A stretch of DNA of 8,486 nt. It comes from Limnohabitans sp. GTDB lineage: Bacteria; Pseudomonadota; Gammaproteobacteria; Burkholderiales; Burkholderiaceae_C. Below the pieces are notes generated by a model. That model saw nothing but the letters and a program-made list of their open reading frames with translations. It did not search any database and was not told the origin of the DNA. The position numbers and the translations under genes were made by a program. The stretch lies in contig SHXP01000088.1 in the NCBI GenBank assembly GCA_009693225.1, forward strand, positions 1-8,486, given 5' to 3'. Numbering within the stretch: position 1 is the first letter of the stretch; the number at the start of each line of letters is the position of its first letter. Shown in pieces: positions 1-5,932 of the stretch.

Positions 1-62
1 GGGTAGCTGCGCAAGCTGATAAGGCGGTTGAATTGGCTAACGGCTTGTTAAAGGCCAACTAA
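1..62 (+). CDS. C-terminal end of an unidentified upstream gene (partial)
   Basis: Reading from base 3, an open frame gives 19 residues, VAAQADKAVELANGLLKAN, and stops at TAA (60-62). The residues are rich in Ala, Leu and charged side chains and look like the end of an amphipathic helix. The other two plus frames are closed within the first 18 bases, so if a plus-strand gene enters the window this is its frame. Too little is present to name a family. Helical proteins such as phasins can end like this, but that is only a guess. The next plus-strand gene begins 74 bases later, so the two could be co-transcribed. Confidence 0.5.
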   Translation, partial: VAAQADKAVELANGLLKAN

Positions 63-136
63 ACAGGCTCGACCGGCAATTCCCTTCCGTTAAACGTCAG
101 CTTCAAAGAAGGGATTGCTCGCATAATCAGAGTTAC

Positions 137-1588
137 ATGGCTGAAACACCCCCCATCATCAGAAGTTCCCAAGCCTTTTCAGTTGAAATTCCTGAAGGCT
201 CCAAAAGTGCCAAAGCTCGCCGCAGCGATATTGTGACCAATGATGAAATCGACATCCATCACAAGTCCACTCAGTTCCACGAAGCCGGCACTGATTCACT
301 CAATGAGCCGGACTTTCACACGGCCGGTGACAAAGTTGAAAATTCCATATTTGCGCCTTTCTTTGAACGCGCGGACACTTTTTACCATGAAGAAACGACG
401 CAGTCCGGCAAGGATCGTTTTGCCGGCGATGCCTCGACGGCGCACAGCGACCATCGCTTGTCCTTGGATGAGAGCCAGGTTGCTGACAACCTGCAAGCCC
501 TGCCTGACTCTGGAAATGCCGCCGACAACCTGCAAGCCCTGCCCGATGAAAGCTTTCGTGACCGCCAGGCAGACATCAGCAAAGAACAAGCGCTCAATGA
601 CAGATTTGCCGGGGAATCCCATTCACCCTTGAATGACCGTTATGCCTCCGTTGCGCAAGAGGGATTGACGAACAATGTCCAGGGAATAGCCCAGCAAGCC
701 TTGCACGGTCATTCAGAACAACTGTCGCAGGATGATGCATCCAACAACCGCGTCCCGGGCACTGGCACCGGGGCCTTGAAAAACAATCTTCAACCGGGGC
801 CTGATGCATTCTCTGTCAGCGATCGTTTCGGCCATGAGGCCCAGGACAATGTTCAGGACAGGTTTGGTTCCAGCGATACAGAGTCCGTCCGCGACCACAG
901 GGCCGGCATTGACCAAGACACTGCCGGCAATCACCGCCAGGGCCTTGGAGTTGAAGGTCTGCAAGGTTCAGGCGGCAGTATGGCCGGGCAGCGGGAACCC
1001 GCGGTCAACCACCAAGGTATCGGGCAGGATGCATTGCGCGATAACCATCAGTCCCCGGATGACGAAGCGCTTCACGACAACCGTCAAGCCCTGTATGGTG
1101 AAGACCCGCAAGCCAATCGTCAGGCTCTGGACAATGAAGCTCTGGCAGACAACCGGCAGTCGCTGGCCGCTGAATCACTGCGCAACAACTCTGCGGCGCT
1201 GCCCGATGACGCTCTGCATGACAACATGCAAGCCCTGTCTGATCAGGCCCTCAGCGGACGCAAGAACACGCAGGACAAGGCGCATGCGCCAGACCATGTC
1301 ATTGGCCTGCCTGATACCGGCCAGGTTTTAAGGCCGGGCCCCTCGCCCCTAGCCGCTAAGTCAAATGCCGAACAAACAGCCAGGCTGTTACAAGATAGCC
1401 CGCATACCGGCGCAACTGCGACCGACGCCAAAGCTTCGTCATTTCACGCAGGGCAGGCTGCCGATGCAGCCATGATCAAGGCTGAAAAAGCCAGACGTCT
1501 TGAAGAATTTCACGGCAGAGTAGAAGCCATACGCAAATCTGTCAGCGGCGTCAACCACCTGCTCGACGATTTGGAGGAAAAAGACTGA
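137..1588 (+). CDS. Acidic tandem-repeat protein of unknown function, 483 residues
   Basis: I do not recognise this protein. It is very hydrophilic, rich in Asp, Asn, Gln, Ala and His, and has no Cys and no Trp. No signal peptide or membrane segment is visible, so a cytoplasmic location or a non-Sec export route is inferred. Residues 1-88 are a non-repetitive head with two FHxAG motifs (47-51 and 60-64). Residues 89-381 hold about 24 copies of a 12-13-residue unit, roughly [ED]-[AS]-L-x-[DN]-[NRH]-x-[QA]-[AG]-L-x-[DQ]. Residues 382-440 are a Pro/Ala-rich linker. Residues 441-483 form a charged helix, probably coiled coil. The ATG at 137 is the only plausible start: the next in-frame Met is residue 282. 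No Shine-Dalgarno sequence sits at normal distance; AGAAGGGA (107-114) lies about 22 bases upstream, and a -10-like CATAAT is at 122-127. Alternatives are a structural or scaffold protein, a secreted effector or a disordered linker. Confidence 0.85.
   Translation: MAETPPIIRSSQAFSVEIPEGSKSAKARRSDIVTNDEIDIHHKSTQFHEAGTDSLNEPDFHTAGDKVENSIFAPFFERADTFYHEETTQSGKDRFAGDASTAHSDHRLSLDESQVADNLQALPDSGNAADNLQALPDESFRDRQADISKEQALNDRFAGESHSPLNDRYASVAQEGLTNNVQGIAQQALHGHSEQLSQDDASNNRVPGTGTGALKNNLQPGPDAFSVSDRFGHEAQDNVQDRFGSSDTESVRDHRAGIDQDTAGNHRQGLGVEGLQGSGGSMAGQREPAVNHQGIGQDALRDNHQSPDDEALHDNRQALYGEDPQANRQALDNEALADNRQSLAAESLRNNSAALPDDALHDNMQALSDQALSGRKNTQDKAHAPDHVIGLPDTGQVLRPGPSPLAAKSNAEQTARLLQDSPHTGATATDAKASSFHAGQAADAAMIKAEKARRLEEFHGRVEAIRKSVSGVNHLLDDLEEKD
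401..1279 (+). repeat. Coding tandem repeat, about 24 units of 36-39 bp
   Basis: Anchor pairs (DN, NN, DR, DH or NH, with a few degenerate) begin at residues 93, 105, 117, 130, 142, 155, 167, 179, 191, 203, 216, 229, 241, 253, 265, 277, 291, 302, 314, 326, 338, 350, 362 and 374. Spacing is 12 or 13 residues apart from one 14/11 pair near residues 277-302, where the unit is poorly conserved. The residue two before the anchor is usually Leu, Val, Ala or Phe. Most units are diverged in DNA, but two neighbours share a perfect 20-base match (485-504 and 524-543), which suggests a recent duplication or conversion. Units of the types DNxQAL and DR[FY]AG are interspersed. Confidence 0.85.
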
Positions 1589-1593
1589 TCAAA

Positions 1594-1616
1594 GGCGGCT
1601 GAGTCGATCAGCCGTC
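1594..1616. terminator. Hairpin between convergent genes, possible bidirectional terminator
   Basis: CGGCTGA (1596-1602) pairs with TCAGCCG (1608-1614) across a 5-base loop. A further G-T and G-C pair extends the stem to 9 positions. It lies just after the stop of the repeat-protein gene and includes the stop codon of the minus-strand membrane-protein gene. There is no good U-run on the plus strand. On the minus strand only short T runs follow (CCTTT, then a T5 about 10 bases further on). Its place between convergent genes supports a terminator; the weak U-run keeps confidence low. Confidence 0.4.
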
Positions 1617-2945
1617 ATCCTCGTCGGTTTTCACCAGGCTGCGCGAGGCCAGCACCTTGTCAATGCGCCGCCCGTCCAGGTCAACCACTTCAAACCGCCA
1701 GCCCATGGCATTCACCGACTCACCTTCTTTTGGCAGATTGCCGGTCAACACCATGATCAACCCGGCCAGGGTGTTGTACAAGCCCTTGTCCTCCTGCGGT
1801 AATTCGTCAACAGCCAGACGGGATTTGAGCTCCTGCACCGGCATCAAGCCGTCGAGTAACCAACTGCCGTCATCGCGCTGCACTGCCCAGGCTTCCTGAG
1901 GCGAAGTGGTCTGCACCAGTTCGCCGGTGATCGCCTCCAGCAAATCCCTGGGTGTCATCAAACCTTGAACCACACCGTATTCATCGACAACCAGCACCAT
2001 GCGACCGCTGGTCGCTGCGGAAGTTACTGCGTTGCCTGAATGCGGCCGGCGGAATTGCTCTAGCAAATCCAGACCGGTCAATGTCTCGGGCACAAAGGCG
2101 GCAGGCAATGTCCAGGTATCCAGCGTTTGATCGCTTGTGACATTCACCAGTAGGGTTGCCATGCTGATCACACCTTGCACTTCATCCAGGCCGTTGCGGC
2201 ACAAGGGGTACCAAGAATGCGCGGTATGGGCTTGAATATGGGCCATGGCCTGGTGAATGGTCCAGCTGCTGTCCAGCCAGACAATGTCAGTGCGCGGCAC
2301 CATCAAAGACGCCAGGCTGCGCTCATCCAGGTGAAACACATTTTTGACCATCTGGTGCTCGTGCTGTTCAATCAAGCCGGCGTCCACACCTTCGACCAGG
2401 CTGGCACTGATTTCCTCTTCAGTGACCTGGCGGACCTTGTCCAGATCAATGCCCAGCAATCGCAAAACGGTCGCCGTGCTCCAGGACAAGGCCTTGACCA
2501 GCGGGCGCGCCAGCAAAGACAAAGCCAGCATGAATGGTGCGGTCAAGCGGGCCGCAGTTTCAGGGTAAATCTGGCCGATGCGCTTGGGCACGAGTTCGCC
2601 GAACAAAATCGTGTTGAGCGTGATCAAGGTGACCACCAGGGTGGTTGCCAGCACCGAGGCCAGCACATCGGCGGCACCCATGTCCATGAACCACACAGCC
2701 ACATCCCGGCTGAATGCAGCCTCGCCGATGATGCCGTTCAACACCCCCAGCGTGGTGATGCCTATTTGTATGGTGGATAAAAACTCGGTCGGCCGCAGTT
2801 GCAGATCAATCGCTGCCTGAGCCCCGGCCATGCCCTCTTCAGCCTGCACCGACAGCAAAGCCTTGCGACTGGAGGCCAGCGCCATTTCCGACATGGCGAA
2901 TAAGCCATTCAGAACCGTCAGAAAAACAATCAGAACAACATCCAT
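1608..2945 (-). CDS. PaeA/CorC-type membrane protein (DUF21, CBS pair, CorC_HlyC domain)
   Basis: This 445-residue inner-membrane protein belongs to the family often annotated as hemolysin or CorC-like. Residues 1-165 form the DUF21 transmembrane domain, with hydrophobic segments near 2-17, 57-74, 93-115 and 134-155 and the conserved FGELVPKR at 115-122. Residues about 205-340 form a CBS-domain pair, a regulatory module that often binds adenine nucleotides; it includes the MVPRTDIVWLD stretch (215-225) and VVDEYGVVQGLMTPRDLLE (319-337). Residues 350-435 form the C-terminal CorC_HlyC domain. From memory, length and several motifs match Escherichia coli PaeA (YtfL), which is linked to cadaverine and putrescine export. 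The related CorC proteins act in Mg or Co efflux, so the substrate is uncertain. There is no evidence that it is a hemolysin. The start at 2945 gives the expected N-terminal hydrophobic segment; no clear Shine-Dalgarno sequence is seen. It is divergent from apaH. Confidence 0.92.
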   Translation of the reverse strand: MDVVLIVFLTVLNGLFAMSEMALASSRKALLSVQAEEGMAGAQAAIDLQLRPTEFLSTIQIGITTLGVLNGIIGEAAFSRDVAVWFMDMGAADVLASVLATTLVVTLITLNTILFGELVPKRIGQIYPETAARLTAPFMLALSLLARPLVKALSWSTATVLRLLGIDLDKVRQVTEEEISASLVEGVDAGLIEQHEHQMVKNVFHLDERSLASLMVPRTDIVWLDSSWTIHQAMAHIQAHTAHSWYPLCRNGLDEVQGVISMATLLVNVTSDQTLDTWTLPAAFVPETLTGLDLLEQFRRPHSGNAVTSAATSGRMVLVVDEYGVVQGLMTPRDLLEAITGELVQTTSPQEAWAVQRDDGSWLLDGLMPVQELKSRLAVDELPQEDKGLYNTLAGLIMVLTGNLPKEGESVNAMGWRFEVVDLDGRRIDKVLASRSLVKTDEDDG

Positions 2946-2998
2946 AAATCGGGGGAGCCTCAGTCAAGCACACCAATGCGGTGTAGGACAATCATGCC
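2946..2998. promoter_or_regulatory. Divergent intergenic region with a small inverted repeat
   Basis: These 53 bases must hold at least the start signals for the minus-strand membrane protein and plus-strand apaH, unless the promoters lie inside the neighbouring genes. I see no convincing -35/-10 pair. A perfect 5-bp inverted repeat, ACACC (2970-2974) and GGTGT (2980-2984) around AATGC, ends directly before AGGA (2985-2988), the likely apaH ribosome binding site, 10 bases before its ATG. It could be an operator or an mRNA hairpin, or chance. Confidence 0.35.
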
Positions 2999-3829
2999 AT
3001 GTCAATGTACCTGATCGGCGATGTGCAAGGTTGCGACCGCGCATTGCAACGCTTATTGGACAAGCTCCAATTTTCGCCCACCCGCGACACCTTGTTTCTG
3101 CTGGGTGACCTGGTCAACCGCGGCCCGGATAACACGGCGGTGTTGCGGCGTCTGCAAAAGCTGGGAAACAGTGCGCGCTGCCTGCTCGGCAACCACGATT
3201 TAAACCTGCTGGCCATGCACCTGGGGCTGACGCGCCCCAAACCAGGCGACACCGTCCAGGATGTACTGAGTGCACCGGACCGTGATTCGATGATGCTGTG
3301 GCTGCGCTCGCAGTCGCTGGCCATGCACGAAGCCGGTGTGTTGATGGTGCACGCGGGTGTGTTGCCGCAATGGTCATTGACTCAGACTTTGTCGCTGGCC
3401 GCTGAAGTGGAAACGGTGCTGCGTGGCCCGCACTGGACGGATTTCATGGCGCACATGTACGGCAGCCAGCCCGATCGCTGGCACGACAGTCTGACCGGGC
3501 ACGACCGCCTGCGCGTGATCGTCAACGGTTTGACGCGTTTGCGCTTTTGCACCTCAGACGGCGCTATGGAATTTGCGCACCACAGCGATGTCAAGGACAC
3601 GCCTGACGGCTATCTGCCCTGGTTTGATGTGCCCGACCGACAAACCCGCCACACCACGGTGGCCTTCGGTCACTGGTCTTCACTGTCGGCCTTAGGACGC
3701 GACGATGTCATCGAACTCGACACCGGTTGTGTCTGGGGGCGCTGTCTGAGCGCGCTGAAGATAGACCTGGTCACCGGCTTGAGAGAAAAAATACAGGTGA
3801 ATTGCAGCGAGGCTGCACAAACGGCTTAA
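2999..3829 (+). CDS. apaH: Symmetrical bis(5'-nucleosyl)-tetraphosphatase ApaH
   Basis: ApaH hydrolyses Ap4A and related dinucleoside polyphosphates symmetrically, Ap4A to two ADP, in the cytoplasm. In enterobacteria it also removes Np4 caps from RNA. The 276-residue product has the usual length and the metallophosphatase motifs in order: GDVQG (7-11), GDLVNRG (36-42), GNHD (64-67), VHAG (117-120), GHW (224-226) and DTGCVWG (241-247), which supply the metal-binding Asp, Asn and His residues. ATG 2999 is chosen because AGGA (2985-2988) lies 10 bases upstream; ATG 3005 is in frame but further from it, and ATG 2994 is in another frame. The gene is not beside ksgA/apaG as in Escherichia coli. It is divergent from the PaeA-like gene and ends with a 4-base tail-to-tail overlap with the helicase gene. 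Confidence 0.96.
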   Translation: MSMYLIGDVQGCDRALQRLLDKLQFSPTRDTLFLLGDLVNRGPDNTAVLRRLQKLGNSARCLLGNHDLNLLAMHLGLTRPKPGDTVQDVLSAPDRDSMMLWLRSQSLAMHEAGVLMVHAGVLPQWSLTQTLSLAAEVETVLRGPHWTDFMAHMYGSQPDRWHDSLTGHDRLRVIVNGLTRLRFCTSDGAMEFAHHSDVKDTPDGYLPWFDVPDRQTRHTTVAFGHWSSLSALGRDDVIELDTGCVWGRCLSALKIDLVTGLREKIQVNCSEAAQTA

Positions 3830-5247
3830 CCCGGTTCGGTGGTCTTGAACAAGGCAGCGACATTGCGCTTGGGTTTGATATTGGGCGATATGCTGCGCCC
3901 GCTGGACAACACCTGATCAGAACTTGCTGACTGACTGACCGGTTCTGCGCCGGCCTCATAAGGCCGGTCGAAAAACGGGTCGTGCACTTTGGGCGGCGGC
4001 ACAAAACGGTTGCGGGCAGCGGGTTTGGCATCCGCCGGTCTGCCGTTGTCGCCGTCTTCATCGTTCCAGTTGCGACGGCCGTTGTTGATGCGACCGGCGG
4101 GGCGCTCATCGTCAAACTCAAAACCCAGTAACTCGATTTTCTGCTTGGTCAGTTTTTCAATATCAGTCACCAGGCGTGTATCCGATGATGAAGCAAAACT
4201 GACCGCCAGGCCTTCGGCGCCGGCGCGGCCGGTGCGGCCGATGCGGTGGATGTAATCTTCGGCGTTGTAGGGAATGTCGAAGTTGAACACCGCCGGCACG
4301 TCTTTGATGTCGAGACCGCGCGCGGCCACATCGGTACACACCATCAGATCGACTTCGCCTTTTTTGAACGACTCCAGCGCCTTCAATCGCTCGTCCTGGC
4401 TTTTGTCGCCGTGCAATGCCGTGGTTTTCAAACCTTCACGTTCCAATGAACGCGCCAGCCTGGCGCAGCCGAGCTTGCTGTTGACAAACACAAAGGCTTG
4501 AGAGATGCCGCGTTGTTTGACAATTTGTTTCAAGGCGCGGCGTTTGTCGTCATCCGGCACGCTGTAGAACAACTGGGTGACGGTGGACGCGGTCTGGTTG
4601 GGCCGAGCGACTTCGATGGTCACCGGGTTTTGCAGATAGCTGGAAGCCAGACGCTTGATCTCAGGTGAAAAAGTCGCCGAGAACAACAAAGTGGTGCGTT
4701 GCTTGGGCAGGTAGCTGAGGATGCGTTGCAGGTCCGGCAGAAAACCGATGTCGAGCATGCGATCGGCCTCATCAAGCACCACGTACTCGACCTGATTGAG
4801 CACGGCGGTTTTGGCTTCGATGTGATCGAGCAAACGGCCGGGTGTGGCGACCAAAACCTCGACACCTCTTTTGAGCTCTAAGGTTTGCGGCTTCATGTCC
4901 ATGCCGCCGAACACCACGGCGCAACGCAGTTGCGTGTATTTGGCGTACATCTTGACCTGTTGCGCCACCTGGTCGGCGAGTTCGCGCGTAGGCAACAGCA
5001 CCAGCGCGCGCACCGGGTGGCGGGCCGGCGAGGTGGAAGTGTTTTCGTGCTTGAGCATGCGTTGCAGCAGAGGCAGCGAAAACGCAGCGGTTTTACCGGT
5101 GCCGGTTTGGGCTGCACCCATGACGTCCTGCCCGGATAAAACCACCGGAATGGCCTGCGCCTGTATCGGCGTCATGGATTCGTATCCCATTTCGGCGACA
5201 GCTTTCGCCAGATTGGGGGCCAACTGCAATTGCGAGAATGAATTCAT
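3826..5247 (-). CDS. rhlE: RhlE-type DEAD-box ATP-dependent RNA helicase
   Basis: This 473-residue enzyme uses ATP to unwind RNA duplexes and remodel ribonucleoproteins; RhlE relatives act in RNA decay and ribosome assembly. All DEAD-box motifs are intact: Q motif with GYESMTPIQ (21-29), motif I AQTGTGKT (46-53), Ia PTRELA (86-91), Ib TPGR (135-138), II DEAD (159-162), III SAT (190-192), V with ARGLD (309-313) and VI HRIGRTGR (334-341). Residues from about 377 to 473 form a low-complexity tail rich in Asp, Arg, Asn and Pro, ending with a basic KPKRN segment (458-462) before VAALF. Such a tail is typical of this subgroup and probably helps bind RNA. The symbol rests on overall similarity and on the absence of a DbpA or CsdA RNA-binding domain; RhlB is less likely. 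ATG 5247 puts the Q-motif Phe at residue 4 as expected; a weak AGG lies 8 bases upstream. Confidence 0.93.
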   Translation of the reverse strand: MNSFSQLQLAPNLAKAVAEMGYESMTPIQAQAIPVVLSGQDVMGAAQTGTGKTAAFSLPLLQRMLKHENTSTSPARHPVRALVLLPTRELADQVAQQVKMYAKYTQLRCAVVFGGMDMKPQTLELKRGVEVLVATPGRLLDHIEAKTAVLNQVEYVVLDEADRMLDIGFLPDLQRILSYLPKQRTTLLFSATFSPEIKRLASSYLQNPVTIEVARPNQTASTVTQLFYSVPDDDKRRALKQIVKQRGISQAFVFVNSKLGCARLARSLEREGLKTTALHGDKSQDERLKALESFKKGEVDLMVCTDVAARGLDIKDVPAVFNFDIPYNAEDYIHRIGRTGRAGAEGLAVSFASSSDTRLVTDIEKLTKQKIELLGFEFDDERPAGRINNGRRNWNDEDGDNGRPADAKPAARNRFVPPPKVHDPFFDRPYEAGAEPVSQSASSDQVLSSGRSISPNIKPKRNVAALFKTTEPG

Positions 5248-5308
5248 AGTTAGGGCCTATTGTCGCACTCCTGGCGCAACCACTTGAAAAACCTCAAAAC
5301 AAGGGTGT

Positions 5309-5878
5309 TCAAGCCTTGGGCAAGGTGACGCCGACCTGGCCCTGGTATTTGCCGCCACGGTCTTTGTAGCTGGTTTCGCAGACTTCGTCGCTTTCAAAAA
5401 AAAGCACCTGGGCACAGCCCTCACCGGCGTAGATCTTGGCGGGCAAAGGCGTGGTGTTGCTGAATTCAAGCGTCACATAGCCTTCCCATTCAGGTTCAAA
5501 CGGCGTGACGTTGACGATGATGCCGCAGCGTGCATACGTGCTTTTACCCAGACAAATCGTGAGTACATTGCGCGGGATGCGGAAATACTCCAGCGTGCGC
5601 GCCAGCGCAAAACTGTTGGGCGGAATGATGCAGACATCGGAATACATATCGACAAAACTTTTTTCGTCAAAGTTTTTCGGGTCGACCACAGTGCTGTAAA
5701 TATTCGTGAAGACTTTGAATTCGGGTGCGCAGCGTATGTCGTAACCGTAGCTGCTGGTGCCGTAGCTGACGATTTTTTCGCCGGCCGCGTTCACCCGGAT
5801 CTGATCCGGCTCGAACGGCTCGATCATGCCGTGTTGCTCGGCCATGCGACGTATCCATTTATCGCTTTTGATACTCAT
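5309..5878 (-). CDS. dcd: dCTP deaminase
   Basis: Dcd deaminates dCTP to dUTP and ammonia; dUTPase then makes dUMP for thymidylate synthesis. The 189-residue length is normal for this trimeric cytoplasmic enzyme. Visible motifs are SSYGYDIR (42-49), the active-site region LGKSTYARCG (110-119) with Ser113 and Arg117, the VTPFEPEWEGYVTLE segment (124-138) with catalytic Glu138, and the C-terminal GGKYQGQ (175-181), which closes over the nucleotide. Compared with Escherichia coli Dcd as I recall it, the loop before Glu138 is two residues shorter, the form I associate with Burkholderiales. Archaeal-type bifunctional dCTP deaminase/dUTPase is a less likely alternative. The start is supported by AAAAGG (5886-5891) with a 7-base spacer. 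The BMP-family gene ends 54 bases upstream on the same strand and the helicase starts 61 bases downstream, so read-through through all three is possible. Confidence 0.96.
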   Translation of the reverse strand: MSIKSDKWIRRMAEQHGMIEPFEPDQIRVNAAGEKIVSYGTSSYGYDIRCAPEFKVFTNIYSTVVDPKNFDEKSFVDMYSDVCIIPPNSFALARTLEYFRIPRNVLTICLGKSTYARCGIIVNVTPFEPEWEGYVTLEFSNTTPLPAKIYAGEGCAQVLFFESDEVCETSYKDRGGKYQGQVGVTLPKA

Positions 5879-5880
5879 GA

Positions 5881-5921
5881 GACTGCCTTTTGCGAAGTTG
5901 CAGGATTGTAGTGGGGCAGTC
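5881..5921 (-). promoter_or_regulatory. Inverted repeat covering the dcd ribosome binding site
   Basis: GGCAGTC (5915-5921) and GACTGCC (5881-5887) are perfect 7-base complements separated by 27 bases. In the minus-strand transcript the second arm includes the GG of the dcd Shine-Dalgarno AAAAGG (5886-5891) and ends 2 bases before the start codon. Pairing would hide the ribosome binding site. The long loop makes the fold only moderately stable, so a regulatory role is inference. Confidence 0.35.
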
Positions 5922-5932
5922 CCAGTGGGCGT

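Noticed and set aside
81..114. Inverted repeat TCCCTTC/GAAGGGA before the repeat-protein gene
   Set aside because: The loop is 20 bases and there is no U-run, so it is not supported as a terminator; it could still matter in the mRNA leader.
401..1279. CRISPR-like spacing of 36-39 bp repeats
   Set aside because: The units are contiguous, diverged, in frame and coding, with no unique spacers and no cas genes.
401..1279. RTX-type calcium-binding repeats
   Set aside because: The unit lacks GGxGxDxxx; Asp and Asn are frequent, but the 9-residue nonapeptide pattern is absent.
804..1331. 175-residue open frame on the plus strand within the repeat gene
   Set aside because: It is an out-of-frame product of the periodic sequence, rich in Thr, Arg, Met and Cys with no domain pattern.
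2175..2780. 201-residue open frame opposite the membrane-protein gene
   Set aside because: The opposite strand encodes a full, well conserved family protein; this frame has a His/Gln-rich composition typical of antisense shadows.
5283..5313. CTTGAA/TTCAAG inverted repeat at the end of dcd
   Set aside because: Short, with a long loop and mismatches inside; no adjacent U-run of note.
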